Below are positions 1-12,200 of a stretch of DNA of 64,000 nucleotides, one piece after another. The notes beneath the pieces were generated by a model. It searched no databases. It was not told the DNA's origin and saw nothing but the letters and a program-made list of their open reading frames with translations. The DNA comes from Pezizomycotina sp. ARF18. Taxonomy: Eukaryota > Ascomycota. The stretch covers positions 117,712-181,711 of the forward strand of contig AZLU01000066.1 of the NCBI GenBank assembly GCA_002224055.1. The letters are read 5' to 3'. A program made the position numbers and the translations under genes. The first letter of the stretch is position 1. Every line of letters starts with the position of its first letter.

Positions 1-2965
1 GAGGCCTACATTTGGGTCTGCAAAAGCTCGTAAAGAGACCAACGCCGAACGACGCGTCTGAGTTTGGGTACGCCCTCAAGCACTTTCCCTTCCTCTGTTT
101 TACCCTATACACATTTCCCACAGAAGTCGCGTCATATAGACTGGAATACTTACGCTCCTCTTTTTTTTTTTTTTTTTTTTTTTCCTCTCTCAGAGCATTT
201 TTCGGCCCCTGGCAGCGAATCGTCAATGCAACGGTCTCATTGGCCGGTGCGCATCAAGTCTTCAGCCAAAAACTGGAAGCCGAAGTGGAGCGACCAATTC
301 ACGAGTTTGCGACATCGAACCAAGACTGGGCCGGCCTGAAGACTATGGAAGGAACCTAGGACATATGGCGAAGGCTATCGACACCGCCGAAGAGAAATCG
401 GAGAAACTTAAGAAGAAAGGGAAAAAAGCAGATGCCAGCAGGGTTGCAGAGGCGGCGTCAGCGGTACAAAACGCCATCGGAGAGTGGGAAAGCCAGGCGC
501 CGTTCATTTTCGAAAAGCTTCAGGCATGCGACGAACAGCGCATAACTAGTCTTCGGAATCCCTGACGAGACTGCAGACTCTCGAGTTAGATCAATGGACC
601 AGGTACGCGGGATTATGGAGCAGACTGTACAAGCCCTCTTGGACGTCAATACATCCGACGAATTCGACAGTTTCGCTCAAAGGTGTATGGTGCGCCGGTA
701 GTGCCGGCACAGGCGCTACAATCAAGGGAAACAAAATGCACCGTTTGACGCATAGACCGACAACCGGCGGCGGTTCGGCTGCTCCGTCCATTGTTACGGA
801 TGATACGGGTAGTGTCCAATCTTCCAATTCCGGTGAAAAGGGTAAACATTCAGCGTACAGACAATTTACTCTGAGACAGACATCTCTAACCTCTTTTCTT
901 CTTTGGTTTCTCATCTCTAGGCAGCCATGGAGGTCTAGGTTCGAACTTGAGGAGGCTTGGAACCGTTTTGAAGGGTGGTAGAAGCAACAGGAACAGCACT
1001 ATCTTACCCTATTCGTCAAGTCGATTACTTTAGATCGGGCCTCGAACGACCGGCTTGGATTGGCAGATCTTCGGACATGGCGGAGTATCGCCTAGCGCCT
1101 CTGCGAGCCATTTGCCTTCAACTTCTTTAACTGTCCCTTCGGAATCGGACGCAGCGAAACATAAGTCAACATCTGAAGATACCCCAGTTTCGTCACCTTT
1201 AGTCGCAAGTATGCGTCTCCAATAACTGCAAACAAACCACAATCTCCATTACATTTGGATGGTCCATCTGAAGAGGCAAGTCGTTTTTTTTTTATCTCTC
1301 TTCCTCGTTCATTAGGCCGCCAATGTGCGCAGATGTATTTGAATGCTAACTTGTTTGTTTTAGCCGACGAAGGACTCAGAAGGATACTCGATACCTCCGC
1401 CCAAGAAAGACCTCGGAGACCCTATATCTGAAGAAGAGGCTGCCGCAGCTAGGTAAGGGTTATCGGTTTTTAATCTTCTAGATAATTTTCCATTTGGGAT
1501 CTTCTACATTGAAATGCAGTGGCGAGCAAATGTTTAGAGTCGAAATAAAGAGCGAGACTATTCAAGAAGAGGAAGAAGAAGCAGAAGCTGCCTTGTCCAA
1601 TGTGGCAAATTACGTTGCGATTGGTGAGTACTATTACGTGATAAGATTTGCATTCATGACTTAACTTCTAACAATATCCCTGCTTGCTACAGAACCAGCC
1701 GGGATCTCAGAATACCGCAAGAGAGTTCGTGGAAGAAGAGATAATCGTAACACGATATACGAGACAGCGGAAACAGTTCCAGACGTCGTAAGTGCCTTTG
1801 GCAACGGTGCTGAGAACGGCAGCGGTAGCGCAAGCCTCTCTCCATCGGCTATTCCTCCGCCTTCGAGTAGCGCTAGCAATGGCACGGGATCTCCATTTTA
1901 CCACAGGCAAATGTAATAACGCCTCCACCACCCTCCATCAGCGATGAGGATTGATCCAGCAGCTCAAGTCCCCATTGCTGCTTCCTCCTTGAATATGTCC
2001 TCGCCTGCTATAGCGCACGCAATGATGCGGCAGTCAACCCTAGCTTCCGACGCTGGTTCTGACACCCAGTCCGTTCGTTCTGCTCACTCGTCAACCTACG
2101 GCTCGCAAGCCATTAAACATCCCGAGCTACACGAACCCGGGTTGTCCGCATCGATCATCGAAGCCGTAAGCGTCACTTTCGAGTCAGGAATCGCCAGGAA
2201 AGCCTCGATATTAGGCGAAATAGCCTTCTCGTACAATCCAACGGATGCCAATACACCGCTCGGACAAGACCTCGTGAGGATAGTGAACCCCCATCTAATG
2301 GAAAAGGTCGCGCCAAACCCAGCGTACATACAAGCTCTACCGCAGCAGCCGGGAGAATACAGGCTCATCTTATCGACACCACACCGTACTTCCCTTGCTT
2401 TCCGATACCAGCTTACCACGGATGAGCTTTCCTACCAGTCTTGCCCGCCAATTATCGTTACACCAGCGTGGAAGCTTGAAAACCACCAGGCTTCACTGAT
2501 CCTGACATACAAACCGAACCCGCTCTTCGCGCGCGGCCACTCGGATGATAATGAACCACATGTTGTTACGTTCCGGAATCTCGTCTTTGTTGTCGGAGTC
2601 GATGGGGTGCAAACAAACTGGCGTTCAGTCGAAGCCGACCGGGGCATTCTCTAAAGAGCGGTCGAGAATGGTATGGAAGGTCTCCGAAATGCAGAGCTCG
2701 GATGAGGCTGGAGCAAGCTGATTGCGCGTTTTACCACCGAGGGGCTTGCAAAGCCGAGTGCGGTGGATGTCAAATGGGAGATCATGGGCGAGAAGGACGT
2801 CGCAGTGTGTGAAGTACAGTCGGCGTGGAGCTACTACATCCAGCGAAAGAAGTTGAGAAGGACCCCTTCGCGGACGATGTCGACGACACTCCTGACCCGC
2901 AGCCGGAATGGAAGGAAGTCAAGGCTATCAGAAAGATCATGAGTGGAAAGTATACGGCGACTTGA
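1..2965 (+). CDS. SYP1: Muniscin Syp1 (F-BAR + mu-homology domain), 5'-partial
   Basis: Endocytic adaptor of the Syp1/FCHo family. The family binds the plasma membrane through an F-BAR dimer and recruits early coat components through a C-terminal mu-homology domain (muHD). The window opens inside the F-BAR: PWQRIVN, then a helix with KLEAEVERPIHEF, then KLKKKGKKADASRVAEA, up to about base 690. A Ser/Gly-rich linker with GLGSNLRRLGTVLKGG lies near 930-1000. The muHD runs from about 2100 (ELHEPGLSASIIEAV) to the end, with FTTEGLAKPSAVDVKWE after a frame change near 2655 and the tail WKEVKAIRKIMSGKYTAT before TGA at 2963-2965. The first visible intron is about 69-193 and contains a T23 tract; others lie near 840-920 and between 1275 and 1700. 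Reading-frame slips occur near 353 (GGAACC, one A short), near 560-600 and near 2655. Most of the N-terminal F-BAR is off-window. The family call is firm; the exon structure of the linker is approximate. Confidence 0.88.
161..183. repeat. T23 tract inside a SYP1 intron
   Basis: Uninterrupted run of 23 T shortly before the intron's AG acceptor at about 192-193. It could serve as an extreme polypyrimidine tract. Confidence 0.9.
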
Positions 2966-3548
2966 TATTATATATTTTTTTTGCAGGCGTACTTTGAACA
3001 GAAAATTTTGGATAAATCCTTTTTTTTCATCCGTAGAGCTGGTTGCTCATCTTCAACTTTTCATTTTGTGTCTATATCTTCCCTTTGTCATTCAGAAAGC
3101 GATTAATTCGGACATTATTGGGATCGATAGGGGGGAGGTGTTCAGCATCTCGTTTATTTTCCTTGATCGCTACTCCCTGCATGATATTGAAAGCGATTAT
3201 TAAATAGTAGTGTTCCCACCATACCGGGGATGTTGAATCGAAGGAATTGGTAGTAGTAATTATAGTTATCTTACATTAAAACAATTAACCAATCATCCCT
3301 TATATAGAGTGTTTCTACTTCTACTTCTTATTATTATATTTAGACTACTTGGGTATATTTTTACGTTCCGTTGCTACTAGTACGGCTTGGATCTTAAGTA
3401 TTTAGTGGTGCCTGCCAAGCAAATTGTCTCACGGGCTACTGGGCTCGGCTAGCCTTGGGGATTTCTGACTCTCCTCTCTACATTTACTCTAACTCCGACA
3501 CCAAACACCAACCAAACAAAATCTACAGCCAGCAGCTCAAGAGCCAAA
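2966..3548. other. Gap between SYP1 and APS2
   Basis: AT-rich same-strand intergenic DNA of about 580 bp. It should contain the SYP1 3' end and the APS2 promoter and leader. The stretch just before the APS2 ATG is A/C-rich (caccaaccaaacaaaatc near 3500-3525), as is common in fungal leaders. I see no gene or structured element in it. Confidence 0.6.
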
Positions 3549-4572
3549 ATGGTCCTATCGTTCATATTAATACAGAATAGACAGTATGTCCAGATAATCG
3601 ATGCCTCCCTGAGGGCGTTTTCCAGTCCGAGCAGTTACTATCGAACTTTTATTCTCGTTTAAGCCTTTCCGAGGTTGCCGAGATAAGAGCTAGCTAAGCA
3701 GTATTTTTTTTTTTTTTTTTTAATCGTTTAATATAGGGGTAAGACCCGGCTTGCAAAGTGGTACGCGCCATACGATGTACGTTTTTAACCCGATTCCAAT
3801 GTTCGGAAAGAGATTCGTAATCGATATGAAGCCATCTAGCTGACTTTTTCTATTTTTCTCAAATCATAGGACGAGGAGAAGGTCAAGTTAAAGGGTGAGG
3901 TGCGCCAATAAAACAATCTACGATCCTTCATTTCCTTTCGATCCTTCCACCGTTACGAAATGCCCGTTCCTTATACTCCAATCGCAACGTCTCCGGAAGA
4001 TTCTGCGCAAAGGATTCACTGACACTGCCTGCGATTTGTTTCCCGTTCATAGGTCCACCGCCTCGTCGCACCCAGAGACCAGAAATACCAGTCGAACTTC
4101 GTTGAGGTACGGTGTCTCCACCAAGCTACGCGCAAGGACCCACGCTACCAGCAGTGCTTCCTTGCTAATCAGCCTTTCCGGTTTTTTTTTAGTTCCGCAA
4201 CTACAAGATCGTATACCGCCGGTACGCCGGCCTGTTCTTCTGCGTGTGCGTGGACGCGAACGACAACGAGCTCGCGTACCTGGAGGCGATCCACTTCTTC
4301 GTCGAGGTCCTGGACGCATTCTTCGGGAACGTATGCGAGCTGGACCTTGTATTTAACTTCTACAAGGTATTATTGTATTCAATTTCTCTAGATGATTCAC
4401 GACGCCCGAACTTTTAAAGTCGCACGAAATATAATTGGCGGGAAGTGCTAACCCGTATTATTTACTATAGGTGTACGCGATTCTCGACGAAGTATTCCTC
4501 GCCGGAGAGATCGAGGAGACGTCCAAGCAGGTCGTGCTGACAAGACTAGAGCATTTGGATAAGCTGGAGTAA
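3549..4572 (+). CDS. APS2: AP-2 complex sigma subunit (small clathrin adaptin)
   Basis: Small sigma subunit of the AP-2 clathrin adaptor, which recognises cargo at the plasma membrane. Six exons join in frame with canonical GT-AG borders: 3549-3583, 3737-3776, 3870-3899, 4053-4106, 4193-4366 and 4471-4572. They total 435 bases, giving 144 residues, the usual size. Visible signatures are [17 protein letters not shown] at the N-terminus, [20 protein letters not shown] in the centre, then [32 protein letters not shown] and a C-terminal [12 protein letters not shown]. The LAKWY and [13 protein letters not shown] blocks are typical of sigma adaptins, and [13 protein letters not shown] favours AP-2 over AP-1 or AP-3. 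No frameshift is needed, unlike in most genes here. The gene lies about 580 bp downstream of SYP1 on the same strand. Confidence 0.96.
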
Positions 4573-5157
4573 AAATGGAATTAATGACATATATATACGA
4601 AGACTTTCTACGGATCTTGTTCTATAATTTCTTCTGGTTGTAATATTTTTCTTAACGGCTGTCTATTATATGATTTCTGGGAGCGGGCATATCAGGAAGC
4701 CTTCTTTACAAATTACCACCTCATGTAATACCTTCTTTTTTCTTCCTCTAACAAATATATACGTATACTTGTATAATTTGAATAACTCATATATATATAT
4801 AACGTCTACAATCATTACTTCAGGCCCTCAGAGAGACAATTGGGACCGTGTAGAGACCTACGAAGGCACGTGTTTCTGTGCGTCCGCGTACAAGAACGCC
4901 AAGGAAAAAGAAAAAAAAGGTATCCCATTAAAAGCGATCCTCCACGCAAAAGTAAATGGTGGCCCGTGAGCCTTGCAGCTCCGGCGGAAAGGGTGGGTAT
5001 CCCACTAAAAGAGGGAAACTGCCCCTCCATGCCAAACCCCACGTAAACTTCAATCCACTTCTCTATATCATTCAAACTTCCGCCAACCTCTCCCTCTCGA
5101 CGAATATAGCTCGACGAAGATATCGTCGAATATTTAATAGCCTCCAGACCATAGAAG
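4573..5157. other. Gap between APS2 and IST1
   Basis: AT-rich spacer with a short TA run near 4790-4800. Two open frames overlap here (4670-4969 and 4815-5180), but they read through A/T-rich low-complexity sequence and resemble no family I know. The last 100 bp, C/T- and A-rich, probably hold the IST1 leader. Confidence 0.55.
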
Positions 5158-6252
5158 ATGCCTCCTCCGTCAGCTGTCATAGTAAGTGTAGCCAGCGGGA
5201 CCGCCGCCAGGATCTCAAATATTTTTGGAGCCTCGTGACAGGAGAGCCTGCAAATAATCTAGTAACGTCACTAACACCGTTTCTCTTAAAAAAAAAAAAT
5301 AGTCAAAGCTCAAGGTAGCTCTGAAGCTATCGATATCGCGGCTACGGATGGTCCAGCAAAAAGAGCAGCAATAGCGAAGATGAACCGCCGGCAGATGGCG
5401 CAGTTGCTGGAGCAAGGGAGGGAAGTCCGCCAGATACGGGTCGAGAACATCATACGGGAGGATATCAACGTCGAGCTGCTGGAGATACTGGAGCTGTACT
5501 GCGAGCTACTGCTGGCGAGGATAGGGCTCATGGATCAAAAGTAACAAGATTTGAAAAATCTTTTTACCACTTGGGAGTGTCTTTTTGCTAATTTCGTTTA
5601 CGCTTTGAACTTAGGGAATGCGATCAGGCCTCGAGGAAGCCGTCAAGTCGCTAATATATGCCGCCCGCGGACCGAGATCAAAGAGCTACACCAGGTCAGG
5701 ACGCTGCTCGTCGAAAAGTTCGGCAAGGAGTTCGCCGTCGCGGCGATAGACAACTCAGACGGTAAAGTGGCCGAGCGGGTGATAACAAGCTGAAAGTGGA
5801 GCCGCCGAAGCCCGAGCTCGTCGAAATGTACCTCGCCGAGATCGCGAGGGCGTATAACGTCCACTACGGGCCGGCGATGGAGGAAGGAGAGGAGGAGGAA
5901 GAGTGGAGGTAGCGGACGATGGTGACGATGATGACGAGCCGGGGATAAACTGCTGGAGCAACCGATCGAGGCGGAGAAGCTGTCGCACGCGACAACGCCG
6001 AAGAAGGCGCCTAGTACGCAGCCAGGTCACCATAGCAGTCGCACCGCCGAGCCCTACGACGGAAAACCCGAGCCTCACGTCAAACTGCCCCAACCGGAAG
6101 CTAAGCCGGCAAAGAAGAAGCGGCGGCGCCAAAAGCTGCGACGAAAATGACAACTAAGACGCCGGCGTCAGTGGTGGTACAGTAGTAAGAGTGCAGGTCC
6201 GGACTTTGACGAGCTATCGAAACGATTCGCGGCATTAAAGAAGCTACCGTAA
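5158..6252 (+). CDS. IST1: IST1-like ESCRT-III regulator
   Basis: IST1/DUF292 protein, an ESCRT-III-related factor that regulates Vps4 in multivesicular-body sorting. Exon 1 (5158-5181) encodes MPPPSAVI. Intron 5182-5302 is followed by KLKVALKLSISRLRMVQQK and then QMAQLLEQGREVRQIRVENI and ELLEILELYCELLLARIGL. Intron 5541-5614 is followed by KECDQ, EEAVKSLIYAA, EIKELHQVRTLLVEKFGKEF and DNSDGKVAERV, all IST1 core motifs. The C-terminus DFDELSKRFAALKK matches a MIM1 motif, which in this family binds Vps4 MIT domains. Frame is lost at A5358-5362, G5627-5628, C5664-5666 and A5784-5785. Each is repaired by one extra base of the same kind. Another slip lies near 5905 in the acidic, low-complexity linker. 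Confidence 0.93.
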
Positions 6253-6893
6253 TCCAGGAATAGCCCTTTGTAACTTTGTAGTTTCCCTGCCTTCCAATTC
6301 GTTTTCTTCTAATTCGCATAGATATCAGTCCACCCTTTAATAAATACTTATAGTACAAGATAGGCAAATTAATGTTTACAACGAGCGTGAGGGTACATGA
6401 ATAGCGAGAACGCAGTGCATCTTTGTTTACTCGATATGATACTGTAGGCTCAACCTCTTTGAACCATTAGGTAATATTGGCTACTGTTAGCCTAAATTTC
6501 ATTATACTTGGTATTTAAGTAGAATACATGAATCAAGCGTCCTGTTTGACAAAAGCAGCTAAAGAGTTGCAATAGGTACAATGATAGGAAATCTCAATTG
6601 AACGCCGTTTTTACTGATGGTGCCCAAGCTCTTCATTATGAAAAAGATGTCTTGTTCATACCTGTTTCGATTTCTTCCGACCCGTAGACACGAGGGAATA
6701 GAAGAGCATACATGTAAAATGAAGTTTTTTTTTTTTTTTTTTTTTGGAAGTTTGATATATGATGCCACCTATTTATGCAACGAAATATGCAAATATGTAC
6801 CGCAGACTGTTAACATTTCCAAAATGTATATTTGTTTTTACGAAAAGTTAACTTTCCCCTTTTCCTCGTGCATGACAATACCCACCGTTAACC
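6253..6893. other. Convergent 3' gap, IST1 / TAM41
   Basis: About 640 bp shared by the 3' ends of two convergent genes. It includes a T19-20 tract near 6726-6745. I see no coding sequence; the short frames crossing it are interrupted low-complexity sequence. Confidence 0.55.
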
Positions 6894-8568
6894 TCACAAC
6901 GAGGGCTTACTCTTTTTCGCGGATCTCCACTTCTTCCACTTCTCCAGGGTATACTTCCAGCTCTTGAAGATCCCCGACGTCAACAGTCCCTTCGCGCTCT
7001 GAGTCGTGCTCGGCCAACCTATAGTGGCCTTGATGACCTTAGAAACCTGCCCCTGGATCCCTCGACGTCTTTTGCAATCCGCTGCTCGAAATCTCCTCCC
7101 TTTTTCCCTTCCGCTTGGTCCTCGCTCTTCGAACCCATAAGCTTTTGGAACTCCAGCGCGGGTATCCCCACTTGCGCTGATACTGAAAGTAAAGCTTATC
7201 GCGGAAGTGTCGGGGCAGCCGGCGGACCATGTTCCCTCTCCGGACGGGTCCATGTCCTGTATCAGCACCGTGTCCTTTGGCGATCCTACGGAGCCCGGCG
7301 GGCTCTTCTGCGTGATATTGGGGAGTATGTCGATCAACGGTACGTACAGGCGGCGGAAGTTGCTCAGTTGGTTTTCGACGATGTTAGCGACCTTGTGGGG
7401 GTTTTCCGTGAAGAGGGACATTCGTGGATCGCCCATGTATGATATGCCGGCGATTGTGGTGTAGAGTTTGTGTTCTGTGAATGTTTCGGGGAGGAGGAGG
7501 AGGGCGACGCGGACGGCGTTGAGGAGGTTCATGTGGTTTGCTAGGCGGACTCGAGAGTCATCGCGGAGGATTTTGACCTTTCAGCAACAAGGGGGAAATT
7601 TTTTTGTCAGTGAAGAGCTCTTCGATAGTCGAACTGAGGATAGTAATACCGGTTTATGGAGTCTTCCCGCTAGGTATAGCGTATCCCAATTCTCCAGGTC
7701 GTCGCATAGGTATCGACGCTGACCACACCGTATTTGATCAACTATGAGCAAGAGAAAAACATCCTATTAGCTAGTTGTATATCAAAATTTCTGCGCAACC
7801 TGCTTTAAAAAAAAAAAAAAAAAAAAAGGGGGGGGGGCCTAGTATAGATAGTTGCCGGCACAAAAACTAACCATGCCGTTCATTTCAACGTACGGGTTGA
7901 AGTATACGCCGGCGCCGATGTTATCCTGGACGTACGAGATGAGGGCGCTGCCGAAGTAACCTAGCGACGAGTAGTGATCGCGATGCTGCGTCAGGTTGAG
8001 GCTGTGCCAGTGCTGCGTGTACGTTACGCCGAAGAGCAGGTCGATCATGGGCTTCTTGTCGCTCACCGACTTGCCCTGCGAGAAGACTCCGCTTCCGTAG
8101 GCGATCGCGTACCTGACCGGGCGCGGAACTGCCAGACCAGCTGGCGCAGGCGATCCCGCAGCTGCTCGTCGATGTGCATGTACTGGTTCATGCCGAACTC
8201 CCTAGGCATGTCCTTGTGCTTCAACATGTCGTAGTGAGGTTGCTCCGCGCCGTCGTTAAAAAACTGCTGAGGCGGCGGCGAGTCGGAGACGCTTCTGCTC
8301 GTCTCGATTGGCTGCTGCTTCTGCTTCTCCTCATTGCCGTCCAGCAAAAATGACGAACTCGAGAAGCTCCGTAGTGTCGACTTTGAGCTGGCGTTGCTGT
8401 TGTAGGGGTGGTGGTGGTGGTGGTGTAGGAATGACATTGCTTCGGGGATGCAGAGAAGTTTCGATGTTGCTGCTTTTGATGGTTGACTGGTTTGCATAGG
8501 TCGACGTATACGATCGAATGCTGGCCGGAGACCAGCCGTAAGGCTCTCAGCATGTGCCCGTGCTGCAT
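6894..8568 (-). CDS. TAM41: Mitochondrial phosphatidate cytidylyltransferase Tam41
   Basis: Tam41/Mmp37 family enzyme of the mitochondrial inner membrane. It makes CDP-diacylglycerol from phosphatidic acid and CTP for cardiolipin and phosphatidylglycerol synthesis. Visible blocks are MPREFGMNQYMHID, KPMIDLLFGVTYTQHWHSLN, LGYFGSALISYVQDNIGAGV and YFNPYVEMNGM, then after intron 7742-7871 LIKYGVVSVDT, ALLLLPETFTEHKLYTTIAG and the C-terminal IQGQVSKVIKATIGWPSTTQ. The start at 8568, or the in-frame ATG at 8553 giving MLRALRLVSG, leads into a basic stretch that suits a mitochondrial presequence. Frame slips at G8119-8121 and G7709-7710 each need one more base. The N-terminal third also switches frame across a run of GGT/GTG triplets near 8400-8435, so residues there are uncertain. 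The intron carries an A21-G10 tract. The gene is convergent with IST1. Confidence 0.93.
7807..7837. repeat. A21-G10 tract in the TAM41 intron
   Basis: 21 A followed directly by 10 G on the + strand, inside intron 7742-7871. On the coding strand it reads C10-T21 and so may act as the polypyrimidine tract. Confidence 0.9.
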
Positions 8569-9271
8569 TGCGACGAGCCCGGTCGGTGTGAGCGATATTG
8601 TCTGATCGGTAAGGCTCCCAATTGAATTTTACAAGTCGAAATATTTCAATTGCGTGCTGCTGAGCTTGTTGTTGGAAGTTCTAAAAGTGAGGGACCTGGA
8701 TGGAATGCGAAATGATATCATATAATACTTTCCCTTAATGCTCGTAAACAGCTCAATTGATTGCTCGAACTGACAGGGAAACGACAGTGGCAGTAGAAAG
8801 GTTCAATGCGAGGAGCAGCGGGTAGTATAAAGATGAGGGATGTTACAATTGATCAATACGAATGCAAAAAAAACCGAGGGATATAGCTGACATTTAAAAA
8901 AAAAGTTACCAACTTCCATTCGGTGGGTCGCGCATTTGAAGATCATGACCTCAATTCCGAAGGCCGCATATGAAAGTTTCTCGCTTAAAAAAAGATTGTT
9001 ATTATTATTTTCCGCGGTGGAAAAGCGAACGTTATCTTGGGGGAAAAAAAAAAAACACCATCCTCTCCAAACCAATCATTACGTTAGAGATGATTACAAG
9101 GAGGACATTCGATATACAGTGTTTCGAAAAAAAGAATACTAAGTAGCTATATTACGCACAGTCGTCTATCTAGCTCTAGGAAATCATTTTACATTTTAAC
9201 CTAAATATAGAAATGATGTTTTAGCTAGGTCTATCGCCAAATAATCTGTAAAAATTTTGACATGTGTAAAA
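8569..9271. other. Gap upstream of TAM41, downstream of LTN1
   Basis: About 700 bp, both flanking genes on the minus strand. It should hold the TAM41 promoter and the LTN1 3' end. It contains several A8-A11 runs (8897, 8985, 9043). Nothing else was recognised. Confidence 0.5.
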
Positions 9272-12200
9272 CTATACGAATTGGAACGAGCTCCTGCAAA
9301 GCGGGCAGGAAGAAGAGCTGCTGTCTTGAACCATCTCATGAGCACTGCCGTGGAACTTCTCTTACATGTTCCGCAGCCCTTGGTCGGCAGCGTCCTCTCG
9401 ACGGTGCTGAGGATAGAGTAGCAGATGGCGCACTCCTCCACTCCGTCGAGGTGAAGCTTCACGTTCCTCTGGAAGAGCATCAGTCCGTCCACGATCGATC
9501 CGCTCTGCAGCGCGATAACTGCCTGGCACGCTAATAACCAGTTGCGCCACTGCGATTCGGAGACCGCAACCCTCCTGATACCCTTGACTTCCACCTGCTT
9601 GAGCGGGAAAGAAGTTGGCAGCTTGACGAGCATCTCCATCTGCTGTTCGTCGACGTCGTAGGTGGTCTTCACCTCACGGACGGTTCTGTTTACGGTGACA
9701 TTTAAACCTTCAGGGCTGTTATTGGGTCTCGAGCCACTTGTTGACCGCATCCAGCTCTGCTTCGACCAGAAGCGGCGAGATGTATCTCTCCGTGAATGTC
9801 TCTACGTTTTGGATGGTCTGCCGGTTTCTACACTCGTTGAACCAGGCCTTTGCTAGGACGGCGTGAAGCGAAGGGAGAGATAGTAAAGGTGACCATGAGT
9901 TCTTCGGAGTTCGCGCTTTTCGGAATCGGAGTCTACTTCGATCTCCAGCCTGTAGTCGTTAATCTCGTAGTTTGAGCCGTCGATAGGCTTACCCCTAGAA
10001 TGGCCTAGCTGATCGAATATAAAGTCAAGTAGAGCTTTTACGTAACCTCCTTCCTTGAGGTTGTCGACGTAAGCTGCTTTTACTTTAAAGGACTACATGA
10101 ATTCGAAACATTAGTATAAACTAAAAGAAAAGCCAAGAATGTATATAAATATAGGTTTTTTAAGATGTCTTACCGATTCTTTGAAATGATCATATACAGG
10201 AGCCAGCTCGAGAGATAGCGCCTTAAGTCCAAGTATGATGGTGTTAAGTAATGTCTGCCGTATTCGATGTAGGCTTGGGAACTTCCAATATTAACGATAG
10301 AGCTTCTGGTGGAAGCTGAATAACAAGATCTTCTTCCTTTGATAAGGCGGCATCAATAGAAATCTGCTCCTGCTGCGTAGGAATATATATGTGTAATATA
10401 TTGAACGTCGCTCCCTGGATAGCGGTCGACTCTACCGTTAGCAGTTCGTAGCAATCCTCGGCGTCGTTGATAAATTTCAGTGGACCTTAGAGAGATTTCG
10501 TGCCAATGCGCTGTTTCGTGCCCTGAGTGGAGGGTTGTCGCGGTCACTTCGCGCGAAGCCTTGAGCATGTCGAGCCAGGTCGCATAAAGGACAGGTAAGG
10601 ACTCGTCCAATTCATCGTTCAATCGTCGTTGACATCCCCATATTCGGCGTTTATTGCCTTAGCTTCCTTATGATTTCCACAGTTTAAACAACGATATACT
10701 AATAAAATTGCCAATTTCCCTGTTCTTCTCTGCGACCTGGAAACCGTTAGACAAGAATTTAAAGATACCTTGCAATGGCTTCCGTGTACCATTCTCATCG
10801 CAATCACGACCCGGTACAGCGACCTGGCTGCTTCGCAGAGGAGATTAGGATTCTCTGCAGCAAATTCTGTCTCGGGATTTTGGAACCAACCCAGCAACTG
10901 GCGGACGAATAGGATCAAGCGCTGTTCTGGGATATCAAGATGTGTCTCCTCAGACTCCGAATGCCATAGCTCGTTGAGCAGGATCAACTTCTCAAGCCCA
11001 TCCGTTGGAGCTGTTTTCGTCGATACTCCAATACATCGTTGATGAGCTCATTACGGAGCTTGATAGCTCCAGGTGTGGATTTAAAACATTACCTCCATAG
11101 CCAGCTAAAAGCGAGACGTTGAGAAGCACATTCTTACTGCGCCTCATCTTGTTCTTTTCGATCCAGGCTTGGCCATTTTCACCGGTCCCATCGTAACCAG
11201 TCTCAGGCTCTCTAGGAGTCTGGCTAAAGCCCGGGAAACGTAAAATCTTTCGCTATCACGACGGCCGGGTTCTAACTGGGAAACAAAGGAGTACAGCGTT
11301 GAGGATAAAATGTCTCTCCCTGCGGTTCCCCAGCCTCCCGTTCTGGTAAAAAGGCGGCATCCCAGTTGCTGCAATAGCTTAGTATATATAATAGAGAGTC
11401 CGTTATCGAACTGGCGAGACTTTCAACCAGATCCCAGCGTGGTGTTATATCAACCTCTGCCCTAATGCTACGACGGAAGAGCAACAGATCCTTCGAAATC
11501 TCACCCAAGAGCAACAAGGGTTTTAGAAGCGTTTCCTTTGCAGCCTCGCTCATATTTAGAAGCCTACTGTTGGCTTCCCCTAGCTGCATCTTTCCGAACT
11601 CGTAGGATACCTCGTTCTCATCGTCGTCATCTTTGCTCCGGAGGGTAGGCTCCAGCGCTTCAAGCAGTTTTGTGGTGAATATTCCCATGCGGACAGCCAG
11701 AGGTAGCCCCTCATCATCCAGCTCAAACGCAGGATGTGCATTACTGTCTACTTCGACAAGACATGCGCAAGCTCCCAATAATTGAAGATATGCTGACGAT
11801 GCTTTCGGTGACTCCGAATAGAGAGGCAGCAGCGCATTTTCCCATTCTTCAGCGGAGAATAGTATCTTCTCTACTGAATCAGCTATCTGATTTTGGTCTG
11901 TCTCTTCTAAGAGGTCTTGAGCGCCAGAAGCAAGTGATTCGATACTGGTCACAGAAACATATGTTAGTGATAGTGTAAACAAGAATCTCAGAAAGAAATT
12001 TGGAAATCGGCAACTGACCTCAACCAAGCATCGCCGGTTTTCTTTGAGAACGCTACATTTAAGCGCATCAAGGAGCAACCCGGGACCGCCTGAATGCGAA
12101 GCATTTATTACCTGCTGCACCTTTTTGTAAGCAGTTTCGGCAACCGTTGAGACTTCTTCTTGAGGAAGCTCCATTAGAGCCAGAAGCTTCGGTAGTTGTT

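Noticed and set aside
1-2965. SYP1 as a true pseudogene
   Set aside because: The breaks are single-base homopolymer losses like those in essential genes of the window, and both domains are otherwise well conserved.
5755-6153. 132-codon minus-strand frame
   Set aside because: Antisense shadow of the IST1 acidic linker and C-terminus.
11736-11978. 80-codon plus-strand frame
   Set aside because: Antisense shadow within the LTN1 coding region.
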